From Acanthochromis polyacanthus (lineage: Eukaryota > Chordata > Actinopteri > Pomacentridae): a stretch of DNA of 64,000 nt. Numbering within the stretch: position 1 is the stretch's first letter; every line of letters begins with the position of its first letter. The stretch is taken from assembly GCF_021347895.1 (NCBI RefSeq), contig NC_067123.1, positions 4,046,149 to 4,110,148 on the forward strand, read 5' to 3'. Positions 1-12,235 of this stretch are shown here, piece after piece. Below the pieces are notes generated by a model. It saw nothing but the letters and a program-made list of their open reading frames with translations, ran no database searches and was not told where the DNA came from. Both the position numbers and the translations under genes were made by a program.

Positions 1-1130
1 CTCCGCCTTTATTTTTTAAGGAACACTTTTGTCATTTTTGCCCTCCGCCTTTATTTTTTAAGGAACACTTTTGTCATTTTTGCTGTTGACAAGTTGTTTT
101 TCAAAGACGGAGTTCGCGTTCAAAGTCGAACTCCGCTTTCAAAGTCGAACTCCGCGTTTAAAAACGAACTCCGCGTTCAAAGTCGAACTCCGTCTTGGGC
201 CCGAGCAGTGTCACTCAGTCAGTCTGTTGAGCGTGCAGCAGGGGAGTCAGAGGACGGATTCCTACGGTACTACTTCCTGTCCAAACTTAGTTTGGAGGTT
301 TGCTTTGCCTGGCACACCGGCTGATCATCACCTTGGGACATTACACGCCAAACGGTAAATAATTATTTTAATGAATACCACTGTGCTTCGTCTATTGTTC
401 TGAACTCTGCTTATCTCAAGTCACATTAGCCCTTTCTGTATTTATCGCAGTTGGACTGCTTCGGTTTGCACGCCAGCATGAAGCTAAAAGGAGCGCTCGT
501 TTTTGTTCAGTGGGACCGCGCGCGGGACGGTGCGCTTTTTATACATTCAGAGAAACAGTCGCGGTTTGGTCAGTAGAAACGTTGACAAAAACGAGCGCTC
601 CTTTTAGCTTCATGCCAGCGTGCAAACCGAAGCAGTCCAACTGCGATAAATACAGAAAGGGCTAATGTGACTTGAGATAAGCAGAGTTCAGAACAATAGA
701 CGAAGCACTGCGGTATTCATTAAAATAATTATTTACCGTTTGGCGTGTAATGTCCCAAGGTGATGATCAGCCGGTGTGCCAGGCAAAGCAAACCTCCAAA
801 CTAAGTTTGGACAGGAAGTAGTACCGTAGGAATCCGTCCTCTGACTCCCCTGCTGCACGCTCAACAGACTGACTGAGTGACACTGCTCGGGCCCAAGACG
901 GAGTTCGACTTTGAACACGGAGTTCGTTTTTAAACGCGGAGTTCGACTTTGAACGCGGAGTTCGACTTTGAACGCGAATTCCGTCTTTGAAAAACAACTT
1001 GTCAACAGCAAAAATGACAAAAGTGTTCCTTAAAAAATAAAGGCGGAGGGCAAAAATGACAAAAGTGTTCCTTAAAAAATAAAGGCGGAGGGCAAAAATG
1101 ACAAAAGTGTTCCTTAAAAAATAAACGCGG
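1..1130. repeat. Long foldback (inverted-repeat) element, left end outside window
   Basis: The left arm (1 to about 507) is repeated as its reverse complement at about 584-1090, with the axis near 545 and no net indel: position x pairs with 1091-x. The spacer of about 75 bp contains a CG-rich core. Both arms carry short tandem runs alternating 'aaagtcgaactccg' with 'aaacgaactccg', and the outer ends carry a unit of about 47 bp (a 'ctccgcctttattttttaag' type motif). A third outer unit and degraded relatives continue to about 1260 on the right. It looks like a palindromic non-autonomous DNA transposon or foldback element. The open frames in both arms are mirror images of each other and are not genes. 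Confidence 0.85.
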
Positions 1131-1299
1131 AGGGATAAAACACAAACGTGGAGGAGAGAAAGTACAACACGAAGGAAAAAAACACAAACGCGAAGGAATA
1201 AAATACAAACGCGGAGGAGAAAAAGTACAACTGGAAGGGATATAACACAAACAGGAAGGATGTCCCCTAGGGGGCTCCGTAAGAATCTGATGTTTGGAA

Positions 1300-2115
1300 T
1301 GTTTGAGCAGACAAGGTTCCAGTTTTTAGATATTTAAACTAAATGTCAATTTGCACTCATTGGTAGGAAACTGAACCTGGTGTTATTAAAGGCAGTCTCT
1401 TTGGGGCAATTCTGTCTCATTTTTTCTTTTTTGTGTCTTGTTTATGTCGTCTCTGGTCTCTTTGTGACTCCCTTCTGTCTCGTTGCATCTTGCTTTTCCT
1501 GTTTTTTTGCATTTTTAGTCTCTTTTTTTGTTTCTGTCCTGTCTGTTTCTTTTTGGGATAATTTTATCTTGTTTCCTTTGTTTTTTATATATTTTTTTCC
1601 TTCTGGGTTTTAAACATTTAGACTAAATGTTGATGTACACTCATTGGTAGAAAACAGAAACTAGTGTTCATTGAGGTCTAGATGTTGGTGTTCACAGAGG
1701 TCTAGATGTTCACAGAGGTCTAGATGTTCACAGAGGTCTACATGTGGGTGTTATATGTCCAGAGTTACAGGTTAATGGTTCTACATGTGTCTGTGTATTA
1801 TTTGTGTTCGTTTTTTGTCTCATTTGTGTCATGTTGTGTCCCTTCTTAGGTTGGTTAGTCTTGTTTTTTGTCTTCTTTTGTCTTGTTTTTCTTGGTTTTG
1901 TGTCATTTATTTGCTTTGTTTTTGGTCTCGTTTATTTGTTTTATGTCTCTTTATGGTTGTTGTTTCACTAGTTGTGGGTCTCGTTTTTGTAATTTTCTGT
2001 CTTTGTGGGCCAGTTTGGTCTCCTCTGTTTGATTTTTTCTCTCTTTTTTGGTTGCAGGTTTGAGATATTTAGACTAAATGTTGATATGGACTCATTGGTA
2101 GGTCACCGAAACTGG
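1300..2115. repeat. Diverged dispersed duplication with pyrimidine-rich spacers
   Basis: A motif of about 60 bp ('tttagactaaatgttgat' followed by 'actcattggtag' and 'ctggtgtt') occurs near 1328, 1610 and 2065. Between the copies lie long 'gtctcgttttttgtct' type tracts. Short direct repeats of 'acagaggtctagatgt' occupy 1672-1745. The open frames here are hydrophobic only because of the T-rich tracts, so no gene is called. Confidence 0.55.
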
Positions 2116-3030
2116 TGTTCATCGGGGTGTAGATGTTGGTCTTATATTACAAGCTGCTTCCATCTTGTCTTTACATAAAAATTTATCAACATATGAGTCT
2201 AATTCTGCAGAATATTCCCATTTATTTATTGGAAATGAACAGAATCTGAGCCGCTGCTATCTGAAATGACTCCAGCGACCCTTTGATATCCGCTCAGGTC
2301 CAGTTTGTCTCTGATGACGGTGAAACCTCTCATGTGGTTTCTGCCTCCCTCAGCTCAGTCTGTCTGGTTTCAAACCCGGCAGACACAAGATGGAGGCACA
2401 AGAGCGGCACAGTGCAGCTGCCTGAAAGCCCATCAAAGCTCTGGGAACACCGAGCTCCAAGCTAAGTCAACTTGGCTGCATCCAAGCTCAAATATTTGAG
2501 CAGCGCAGTGCGGTCAGAGTGCCACTGGCAGAGCATCACAGGATCCCACGTCCAAAACAAGAATTCTGGGGGCAGAGCAGAGGGGTGGAGGACCGGTGGA
2601 AGCTGGGAATGTGAATGTTTATGCACCAGTCTCTTCAGTCTCCATCCTCCCCAATGGATGCCTGATAAAGTTTAATGTTGATGAAGAGTCTCTCTTCTGA
2701 AGTTGCTCTAGTTTTTGAGTGACAAGCCAGTTTGCATAATCACAGCCAGGATTCTGAGTTTGTGCCATTACAGTTTTCAGAACTGTTTCCATCATATTAT
2801 AGCTGTCTGGCCTCAGGCGACCCGACAGCTGAGTGAATAAACTCGATAGATGCCCCGAGCAGAGTCTCCGGTTTGATTCCCGACCAACCGGACTGTTTCC
2901 TGCATCTCATTTCAGTCTCCCTCTCATGTCACTGTCAAATTAAGGCATGAATTCTTCATGCTTCAGTAAAAAGTAAGTAGACTTCCTTGTTTTTGTTGGT
3001 GAGTTCCAGATTGCATGGTTAATGGTCGAT
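2116..3030. other. Unannotated, no gene seen
   Basis: Moderately GC-balanced sequence with short open frames at 2283-2675 that lack recognisable domains. No splice-supported exon chain or transposon ends were found. Confidence 0.4.
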
Positions 3031-3034
3031 TTAA

Positions 3035-3860
3035 CAACCCAAGTTAATACTCACCTGGCATTTTCACCACAGTTAATGACATCAGTCATCTCTCATCTGG
3101 CAGGTTTACAACCAGTAATGCCTGAAGTCATCCCTCATCTGGTAGTTTCACAACCATTACCACTGTGAGTTAACCCCTCACCTGGCATTTTTTCTATCAT
3201 TACCATCTCAAGTCATCCCTCATCTGGCAGTTTTCCCACCATTAACACCCCAATTCATCCTTTAACTAAGTTTTACCATTGTTAATAGTTTGAATGATCC
3301 CTCACCTGGCAGTTTCAGTACCAATAACACTCCGAGTAACCCTTTAACTGGAAGTTCCACTGTTATTAACAGTTTGAATGATCCCTCACCTGGTAGTTTC
3401 ACCACAATAACAAACTGACTCATCCATCACCTGGCAGTTTTTGCCCCATTAACACCCTGCATCATTACTCACCTGGCATTTTCACAACTATAAACATCCT
3501 GAGTAATCCCTCACCTTACAGTACACCATCACTAACACCCAAAGTAACCCCCTCACCTGGCGGTTTTTCATCCATTAACACCTCGAGTCATCTCTCACAT
3601 GGCTGTTTCACCATTGTTAAAACCTTGAGTAATGAATCCCAGGTCATTAATGGTCTTGAAGCTGCCAACTGGAGTATGACTTCAGGTGTTACTGGTTATA
3701 AAACTGCCAGGTCAAGGGGATACTCTGAAATATTAACGGTGGTTAAACTGCCAGGTGAGAGATGACTCTTGTCATTGATTGTGCTAAAACTGCCAGGTGA
3801 TGGATCATTCAAAGTGTTAATGATGGTGAAACTGCCAGGTGAGGGATGACTTAATGTTCT
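3035..3860. repeat. Diverged minisatellite that reverses orientation
   Basis: About ten degenerate units of roughly 60 bp run on the plus strand ('catccctcacctggcagttt' followed by 'caccattaacac'). From about 3640 the same unit continues as its reverse complement ('aaactgccaggtgagggatg'). The array is therefore head-to-head, not simply tandem. There is no coding potential. Confidence 0.7.
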
Positions 3861-3984
3861 ACATGATCACGGAAATGTGTGTAAATAACCCCACGCTTTA
3901 CATGGAATTTCTACACTTCGTCAATGCCATTTTATACCACTGAAATGAAAAATGTGCTACCACACTGTAGTATTTGCTCATTTA

Positions 3985-4440
3985 ACACCTGAATCTGATA
4001 CTTACAGCCATTTCACTCTACTTAAAAAGTACTTTTTAAATTACAGTACAATAGTTATAAAGAGAACTAAAAATGAAGCTTGGTTACACTATCTGCTCTT
4101 ACAGCCTTCTACATAAACAAAATACAGTAATATTCTGTGATTTCTGCACTTTTTAGCTTTCCACAAGTAATTTATATCATTGAAATAACACATAAGATGG
4201 TTAAAGCTACAATAAGAGGGTTGAGTCATTCATTACAACTACATACCGTGCAACTAAATGCCAAATGTGTAAAAACACAGCTATTCATTATGCCAGGATG
4301 TAGTATTAGTCCTCAATCTGACACTTACACCTGTTTCATTTCACTTTAGCACAAAAGCAGCTGTTTAAATTTGCAGTAGACTGAACAAAACAAAATTAAA
4401 AACCAAGTTTGGTTACACTATCCACTTTTACAGACTACTA
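3985..4440. repeat. Two diverged copies of a ~330-bp unit
   Basis: The segments 3985-4110 and 4310-4440 align: both have 'ctgatacttacagcc'-like starts, a 'tttaaattacagta' motif and a 'ttggttacactatc' end. This is an old tandem duplication with no genes. Confidence 0.55.
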
Positions 4441-4617
4441 CACAAGCAGAAAATGAGCAAGAAGCTAGCTAATCGTCTCACAAGCTAGCTTGCTAAATTT
4501 ACTAATGAAACACTTGATTACAAAACCTATATTTGATGTTTTCTATAAAATAATCAAATTCTGATCAAGATTAAGATGATTAAGTAATTTATTTGTAAAT
4601 GCAGTTAAATACAAAGG

Positions 4618-5285
4618 GTAAGTGTAAGTGTAAAAGAGCAGTGAAGCTACGGCTAAAGGTAGCTAGCTTAGTGGCTATCAGTGGCTAACATCTTGACTTG
4701 TGACTTTAAGGAGAATTTGTGCATCTTGGTGTGTTTAAGGAACATTTACTTCAGTGTTTTGAACAGTAAATGTATTTATTATAGTTATTTTAATTTGAAT
4801 ATTGATGGTAATTTGTCATGTATAAAGAGAAAATCCAGCTAAAAATATGCATTTTCCATTTAAAACTTCACTGTTTCTGTAGTTGTTGTGTGTCTATTTA
4901 TTATAATCTCCTCTTGTGTGATCAAGCAACTTTGACATTAAAACAACTGTTTAAATTCACAGTAAACCTGCTGAATACAAATATTGAGTGTGAGAGTAAA
5001 ACAACAGCTAAGCTATGGCTAGCAGTAAATAGCTTAGTGGTTATCAGTATAAGTAAGGGAGAAATTATGTGTCTTGGTGTGTTTAAGCAACATTTGCTTC
5101 AGTGTTTTGAACAATAAATGTATTTATTATGTTGATTTTATTATTAAAATGGCAATCTGTCAAATATAAAGAGAAAATAGAGAAACTGAGCTAAACATCT
5201 GCATCTTTCATTTAAAAATTCACTGTTATTATAGTCTTTGTGTGTCTGAATATTATAATCTCTCTTCTCGTGTAGCCAAGCAACT
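4618..5285. repeat. Tandem duplication of a ~355-bp unit
   Basis: 4618-4930 and about 4988-5285 align over most of their length. Shared blocks include 'cttggtgtgtttaag', 'cttcagtgttttgaaca' and 'gtatttattat', followed by 'ataaagagaaaat'. The small open frames within are not conserved between the copies. Confidence 0.65.
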
Positions 5286-5287
5286 AA

Positions 5288-5509
5288 AGTTACTCAAATT
5301 CTATAATGGAAAGTCCTGCTAGGCTAAATGTGAATCTGTCCTCCTCCTCACTGTCTATTTCCAGCCTGCAGACAAATAAAACATATTCATGTCGCGTAGA
5401 AGACTGTGGTGTTTCTAACAGTCGCTCTGCTGTTTCTCTGAGCTCCAACACCACCGAACTTATATTAAAGGACGGAGGCTGCTGCTGCTGCTTTAATATC
5501 AGGCCCTGA
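5288..5509 (+). pseudogene. Possible immunoglobulin-like domain exon fragment
   Basis: One open stretch (ATG 5306, stop 5507-5509) reads as the second half of an Ig-like domain: an alternating Leu/Ser strand, then LQTNKTYSCRVEDC and SNSRSAVSL. This is the L-x-x-L-x(4-6)-Y-x-C pattern of C2-type receptors such as the CD48/SLAM-like proteins. Upstream in frame there is a stop at 5285-5287, and the first cysteine of the fold is absent. No neighbouring exons or signal peptide were seen. It is best read as a decayed exon of an Ig-superfamily receptor; chance resemblance is possible. Confidence 0.3.
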
Positions 5510-6660
5510 GGAAGCCGGTTCACATTAACTTTTGCTCACCTATTCAGATATCCAGTTTCAGGATTGGCATTTATGAGCAGGTTCCATACAGAGAGTTAGC
5601 GGCTGTAACGCTACACTATTGTGTTCCTGCTCCTCCGAAACAGTCAAATAGCTGCTTTTATTCTCGGTCGCCATGCTGCAGGCTCAGTATGGATTTATTC
5701 TCTCACCAGTAAATAAAATGCAGCTCCGTGACTCACCTCCTGCCCTTGGTAACATCAAACGCACGCGCACACACACAAAAGCCTTTTTATATGCAGATAC
5801 TTTTGCTTTTATTCTGCATTTTGATGGGATGTGTGTTTGTCTGCCTTCGGATGCAAATTTAAAACTGACGGACGGCATATTTTAGGAAAGGCCAGAATTA
5901 AACTGCACACTTTCCACACGCTGTTGACATCTTGCTGTAAGTCCACTGAACACACTTACATGCATGTATATGCTCTGTTTATATGTAAATACTTTAGTGC
6001 CATCTAGTGGTCATGATGGACTGAATCAACTCTAAACGCCCTCATGTCCTCGGTGTTCGTCTGGTTTGCGTCCAACGCTCCACAGAGGGTCAGCAGGGAC
6101 CTGATGGAGGTCGGACAGGCAGAATAAACACCTCCATCGCCCCGCTGTGTCCCCGGAGGTCGACTGCAAAACTGTTTCCTTCAGCTCTCTGGGGACGCCA
6201 AGGGGAAACGAGTGTGTGAAAGTGGGAGCGTTCGGAAGATAAATCATGACTGAACCGAACAGTGACAACATAATCCTCTGCCTCCACCCGACCCTGGACC
6301 AGCTCAGCCTCTCTGCCTAAACAGACGTTTAATAGTCTGTCGACCTTCAGCTGGACTCTGTGCAAAACACAGAGCTGGAAACCCTGAAATGAACAGTCCT
6401 CGTAGATATATATATATATATACACATATGTCAGAGTTATATGTGCTTTTACTGGGAAATCAAACCAGAATTGAAAGCGTATTTGTTTAAAGACAGAAGT
6501 ATTCAGTACTGACAAGTGGATTCGTGAGTCTTCTTGGGTTTATGGTTTTGTTGTTTTGATTTACTCTAAAATCCAGCTGTACATTTGAACATAAAGAAGC
6601 ATTTAGCAGCTAAACATAGAAGCTTGTTCAATATAAAATCATCCATCTGAATAAAGTTAG
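5510..6660. other. Unannotated interval with a short (TA)n tract
   Basis: No gene was recognised. A short TA microsatellite lies near 6404-6425. Several overlapping open frames exist on both strands but none shows a domain. Confidence 0.4.
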
Positions 6661-6664
6661 TCTC

Positions 6665-7415
6665 AGAATCATCTGGTTCTTCATCTCCAGTGACTTTATC
6701 AATGATCAGAGTTCTACCTTCATACTGTGAATATTTCCACAGTTCCAGGTCCTTGAAGTTCATACAGGTGGGTCCAGATTTATCACTTTTTAATGGACTT
6801 TTTCCATCATTTCTGAGCCTCAGAACTTCATCAGTCCAGCAGATAGAACCATGACATTTAGGAGGAGGAACACATATGAGTTCTGGTAAACATTGAAACT
6901 AAAATGACAAAAAAAAAAAGCTGGAAAATTACCATAAAAAAAAGACAAAATCGACCAAAAACGGGCCAAAATTGTTGCAAAGAAACACAAAATCAGCACA
7001 AAAAGACCCAGAATCACCACAAAAACAGGTAAATGTATCACAAAGAATGACTACATAAAAGTCCAAACTACCACAAAGTGATCCTAAATTACCACAAAAA
7101 TAAGTGAACACACCACAGAAAGACTGAAAGTCTTCCTTAAAAGTACCAAAATCACCCCAAAGAATCATCTGGTTCTTCATCTACAGTAACTTTGTTAAAT
7201 GATCAGTTTACCCTCATACTGAAAATGTCATGTCTCTTATCTGCCATACTGATGAAGTTCTGAGGCTCAGAAATGATGGAGAAAGTCCATTGAAAAGTGA
7301 TAAATCTGGACCCACCTCTATGGACTTCTAGGACCTGGAACTGTGGAAATATTCACAGTATGAAGGTAGAACTTTGATCATTAAATAAATTTACTGTAGA
7401 TACAGAACCAGTTGG
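6665..7415. repeat. Inverted-repeat element with ~170-bp arms
   Basis: The left arm (about 6665-6835) and right arm (about 7248-7415) are reverse complements; for example 'agttctgaggctcagaaatg' on the right pairs with 'catttctgagcctcagaact' on the left. The loop of about 410 bp holds a degenerate 'accacaaaaa' tandem array (6900-7160). A direct copy of the outer arm end ('agaatcatctggttcttcat') lies at about 7162-7250. It is probably an old non-autonomous DNA element; no target duplication was confirmed. Confidence 0.6.
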
Positions 7416-8299
7416 TTTTGAGGAAGTTTTGGGGGAGACAAATTGTTTTTTCTTCTTCTCAGAATTACCCAAAAACAACAAGAAGTTCTAAAGAAAAGCT
7501 AATATGGCTCCATGTCTGCAGGACGTGTAAACAGGCACTTGAGCCCTGTGTAAAGTTAACAAAAAGTCTGTATCTTGTGTTATTTCCGTCCACAAAGTCA
7601 GTTAATGCAGTTGAAGACCATTTGATGTTATTTGCAACTCTATTTGGTCAAACTTTTATCCAGTTTCATCCTTGGAAGAAGTCCACACATGGCAGCTCCG
7701 TCCTCACAGCTCATCGGATGGAATTAGAGCTAAAGTTAGAGCTGAAAATCATTTTAAACTCAGGAGCCAAAACTAGCCGTCTTTGGTGTAGATATAACGA
7801 TTAATCCCTCAATAATGAAGCTGCTTCCTCCAAGAAATAAACATTTTAAAACTTCAAAACACAATATAAGGCCTGTGTATGTGCATGAATGAGTGAAAAG
7901 CGAGAATATTGGAGTCTAATAGTGCATATAGAAATGTTTTTGCATGTTCTCTCATTTCCACGGCACAAAAGCCCCTGATTTCCAAACATCTTCACCCTAA
8001 AGCTCCCAGTATCCCTCATAAACTGCTTCATCACAGTAATTAGTCACTTTAGCAGACTTTAGTGACCCAAACCAGATGGAAAACAGCAGATTTTAACTCC
8101 TGTTACTTGTTTTTTTGCTGGAAAAACTGAGCTGCGGTGGTTTTAAATCTGTTTGCTGTTACTTTTTCTGTCCAACAGGTGGCGGCGATGCTTCACTGTG
8201 CCCCGTGTCCTTCTTAGAACTCTTCAAGAACCCACTTGACCTACATTTAGAGATATCAAACATGCAAATAAAACATTTCAATTCTAGTTTTCTTCTTTG
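7416..8299. other. Unannotated, no gene seen
   Basis: There is one open frame of 130 codons (7412-7804) without recognisable motifs. No splice pattern or repeat structure stood out. Confidence 0.35.
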
Positions 8300-9080
8300 C
8301 ATTTGACCTCCGGTTCATTTCTGCTCTCCGGAGTGAATTCTTTGGCATGAAACTCTGTGGATGTGTCATCTGGCGCTGCTCATCGCCACGATGAAGAATC
8401 TCCCAGAAGAGTCGCAGCAACAGAGACTGATGTCAGACGTCAGCCGGCATCCTATCTATAATCTCTTCCACAGCTCTGATAAGTCAATAAATTAGGGGCT
8501 TGTCTCTGAATGTTGCCTTTATACTGACACTATTCCCTCTGTGGCGATTTACAGTTCAGTCCTGCAGTTTGTTACACAGACGGAGGAGACAGAAGAAGCC
8601 AGATAAGGGCCAGAGATGGATGATTTATGGAGCTTTTACGGCTCGTCGTCTTGGTGGGCAGATCGTAACCCGGTGCAGCTCTTCTTTTGTGCTGACTTTC
8701 ACTGCACCGTCCTCGTCTCTTTGTGCAGATAATGAAGCCTAATAAATACCTCCTGGCCTCGGCTATCGGAGGCCTTCCTGACCCGTCTGCCCCGGAGGTT
8801 TGCAGGAATAAACCCACTTTGATCTGCTCAGACGCCGTTAACTGCAGATTAGATTCGACTGTATTTGCATAATGCCTCCTTCAGTGGTTTGCAGCAGGCC
8901 GGGGCTCCGGGGAGAGCAGGAGTCTGGCTGCTTCAAACTGCTAAAATGACAATCGAGGCACCGTTTGGAAACTCGCCTCATCCTGAGTGTAATTAGCTTT
9001 TTGTGTTTGCTTGTTTTTCCCGCTAACTTCTGAGCTCTAATGAGTCCATCCAGCTGTCAGCAGAAAGCGACCCGTCAGAT
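8300..9080. other. Possible conserved non-coding (regulatory) DNA
   Basis: This stretch is richer in GC and higher in complexity than its surroundings and has no transposon signature. It contains homeodomain/POU-like sites: 'atttgcataatg' near 8861 and 'gtaattagc' near 8989. Reading frames are short. This is inference from composition only and needs cross-species alignment. Confidence 0.2.
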
Positions 9081-9805
9081 GGTGATAGAATGACTTCATG
9101 CCAACTCTGATGAATCATCCGAACATTTCACGCTGAGAAAAACAGAACAAATGGCGACTTCTGATTGGAACCAAGGAGCCACATGCAGTTTTGCATGTTA
9201 GGAAACATCATTACAGAGTTTTTCTGCAACTGAGCCGAAGCAGGAGTCTCTGGGATTAACGTACAGACTGGAAACAATGGAAACCATTAAGACTGACTGG
9301 TTGAAAACTCAAAAATAGCTCCTCTAACCTCAGTATTAAACAAGAAAAGCTCTCAGAGAGCAACAGTACTCCACCAAGGACGTTCATTTCTCCAATAAGC
9401 ATTGTCAGAAATGCAGCATTTTTTAAATTTATTTATAGAAATGCAGCTTTTGTGTATTAGTTATAGATGATCAGAAATCACAACATCATAGAATGTGCCT
9501 ATTTAACCCCTTGACGCCTATTGTCGTGAATTCGCATCATTCCACCTTCACTCAGACTGGAGCTGAGACAGCGTATCCGTTCCCCCAATGCTGGTTTGTG
9601 TGTATTCAATACGTAGCTCGGAATCTTTTGCAAGCACTGGTTTCTCGTAGGACCAGTCAGAGTGGGACCTAATTATATATACCTGTTATTATTATGATAT
9701 ATCTGTTCTGTGTGTATTAGATAAATTTACAATCTCCACTTACTGGAGAGCAAAAACATATAAAAATGTTTTCAATGTAAATAAGTTCAGGTGTAAAAGG
9801 GTCAA
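9081..9805. other. Unannotated, no gene seen
   Basis: Ordinary AT-rich intergenic sequence with no supportable feature. Confidence 0.35.
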
Positions 9806-9811
9806 TACACA

Positions 9812-10110
9812 AGGGGTCTTCAACTTACATCTGAGTTCTGTTCCTACGGCCTGACGTAAGTCAGTTTGTAAGTCGGAACTCCATCACAGGAGTCTGATTT
9901 ATGTCTGGGAGCCATAATGAAGAGCAACAAGTTAGCGAATGTAGCACTATCCAAGGCGGAGTACAACCAGAGAATGGAAACAAAGCCGTCTTATAGCGCC
10001 ACATGACGACGTATTCATCCGCTCTGCTCACCAACTAGTTGCACGAAACAAGTTCAAACGTAACGATAAAACGCCGTAGGTCGAGGACGTCGTAAACTGA
10101 GGACTCCCCG
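9812..10110. mobile_element. MITE-like element
   Basis: The ends are imperfect inverted repeats: 'ggggtcttcaacttac' on the left, and on the right the reverse complement of 'gtaaactgaggactcccc'. The interior has the 'cctacggcctgacgtaagtc' and 'cgccgtaggtcgaggacg' palindromic segments. It is about 300 bp with no coding potential. No target-site duplication could be fixed. Confidence 0.5.
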
Positions 10111-11700
10111 TAGACGTACCTACAAACAAAATGATGTTGCACTGAGCACAGGCGTGTGTTATGCATATGCACAGATACTGAATCACCTGACCTAAATATG
10201 TAGCGGGTGGTGGGAACTGATGGGACTCAGAAACACCCCCACAGTTTAATCAGTTGTTCCTTGTATAATTTCCGATGGAGAAGTCCTGATAAGTCCTCAG
10301 TAGTGGATTTGTAGTCGAAGTATTTACATTTACTCATTATTAGCCCTTTTGTATTTCATGTCTTGATCCTTCCTCATTTGTGTTTAGCTGCTGTAACATG
10401 TAAATTTCCCTGTTGACGGATCAATGAAGTTTATATTATCTTATTATATATTTACATTGCCATTTATTTAAGCACAATATTTATGTTTATTTAATTGTTA
10501 CCTACAGCTTATTCTGTTTGTCCTGTTTATACACTTTATGTTCATATCACTGTGTTTCTACCATTTATTCTAATAATAATAACAATGCAATACTATCAGT
10601 GTTACTAATACATATTCATATATCTTTCATACATTCATGTGTTGTTTATACTGTTGTATTTAACACATTCATGCTGCATTTAAAGCTGTTCTTATTCGAC
10701 ATTTCACTGCACTTCATGCTTCTTTTTCACTACTAGTTCGGTGCTAAACTGCATGTTCTCGTCTCGTTCTCTGTGCTATGACAGATGTTAAATCTAATCC
10801 AACCTGAAAAGTTAAAGCTAACTTAGATGACAGCAGTTTGTTTGAGCTAACGTTTAAACTCGTGTGTCTCTGTTTGTCCTGAATCTTTATCTCAGCGGTG
10901 ATGTTCTGCAGTTTGGAGTGTCTAAAACAAACCGCTGCTCAGACTAAAAGCCGTTTCTGTCTGCAGATATCAGCCGTCTGCTGTTTCCTGAAACATCCGT
11001 CCGACGCTCAGACGAACCTCTGACCTCTGATCAGTCGTCTGGACGCTGCAGGCTTCAGTTACCGATTCCCTCTGTTCTGGTGTCTGCAATGATGATGGGT
11101 GGAAAACAACCAGATCACACTTCAGGTAAAGAAGAAATGTGGTAGATTCTCTGATCAGCGTCTCTGCAGGGAGAGTTTCTAATCGAGTTCAGTTCATGGC
11201 TTCACAACAACAGCTCTGACTCTTTACTTCTGTATCTTTCTTTAGTTCAGCTTCTACAGCTGAAGCTCTTTTAAACTGCTTCCCATTTAAACCAGCCGTG
11301 TAAATAAATTAATCCGTTTACAAGACTTCACCTCCACTTGCAAAAGTTGAAACTAACGGGCAAACTTTTTTAAATTCACACTAGTGTGAATTAAAACAAA
11401 TCATTGCTTTGTGTGATGCTTGATAGAAAAACTGAGCTACTCTCTGTTACAATTTATAATAATTTTACTTCACAAGCGTTTCAACGGTCATAACATGTAT
11501 CAGAGACAATCAAGCAGCGCGTTTGAAATAAACAGTAAAGTCATTTATTGTCTCCCAAGTATCCTTTTTTGCAGCATGATCTGAGATGCGCCTGTTTTAT
11601 CGCAGATTTGTGATTTTATTTTTCTGCAGTCAATTTTTTTTGATGCTCGTGTGTTGCTGAATGCATTCTGTAGTTTTCTAGATTAATTTCTCCTTTCTTA
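10111..11700. other. Unannotated, no gene seen
   Basis: AT-rich intergenic sequence. Open frames (for example 10518-10736) are short and lack domains. Confidence 0.35.
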
Positions 11701-11709
11701 AGGGATTTA

Positions 11710-12045
11710 TTGGCTTATAATAGGATTTTGGGGGGGGGGTCGATTAACCTTGCCAGCAAGTTGATTTCTCGCGATATTTGTGAGTTCACAATCTCTCAAG
11801 AAACCATCTTGCTCCGCTCCCGCATTCACTGTTCGTACAGAGCCAAGTTGGCACGGGCCAATCACGCCAGCAGTATTCGTGTGAGGGGCGGGATATCCGG
11901 GTGTGAAGACGACACCAAGCGCCAGTAGATCAAAACAACACGGCAACGGAGGACAACGATCGTGTAGATTGCTGCTATTAAGTCAATTTTAGCTGAATCT
12001 CCTAAGGAGGAAAGAACGAGAGGCGCTTTGCCGCATTTCTGGATG
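11710..12045 (+). promoter_or_regulatory. Candidate promoter and non-coding first exon of the annexin gene
   Basis: This is a locally GC-rich stretch just before the annexin start. It has a CCAAT motif ('gggccaatcacg', about 11858) and a GC box ('gaggggcggg', about 11882). A strong donor (ATG|GTAAGA) lies at 12045/12046. The first coding exon has an acceptor ('cctatag') at 12233, so a spliced 5'UTR is plausible. Part of the stretch may instead be a dispersed repeat, and the N gap sits inside the putative intron. Confidence is low to moderate. Confidence 0.35.
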
Positions 12046-12070
12046 GTAAGATGTTTGTGCTTTTTTACCT

Positions 12071-12170
12071 NNNNNNNNNNNNNNNNNNNNNNNNNNNNNN
12101 NNNNNNNNNNNNNNNNNNNNNNNNNNNNNNNNNNNNNNNNNNNNNNNNNNNNNNNNNNNNNNNNNNNNNN
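12071..12170. other. Assembly gap (100 N)
   Basis: Exactly 100 unknown bases, the conventional size for a gap of unknown length. It lies 65 bp before the first coding exon of the annexin gene. Confidence 0.99.
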
Positions 12171-12235
12171 TCTTGTAGCACATATTAAATGCAGCTTTAT
12201 GGAAGTGCTTTTCAGGGTTATTAAGACCTATAGAA

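Noticed and set aside
1380..2063. Hydrophobic plus-strand ORFs that look like membrane proteins
   Set aside because: Generated by T-rich 'gtctcgttttttgtct' tracts. No Met context, splice sites or conservation.
11707..11946. Overlapping ORFs on both strands before the N gap
   Set aside because: No domain recognised. The interval is better read as promoter/5'UTR or repeat.
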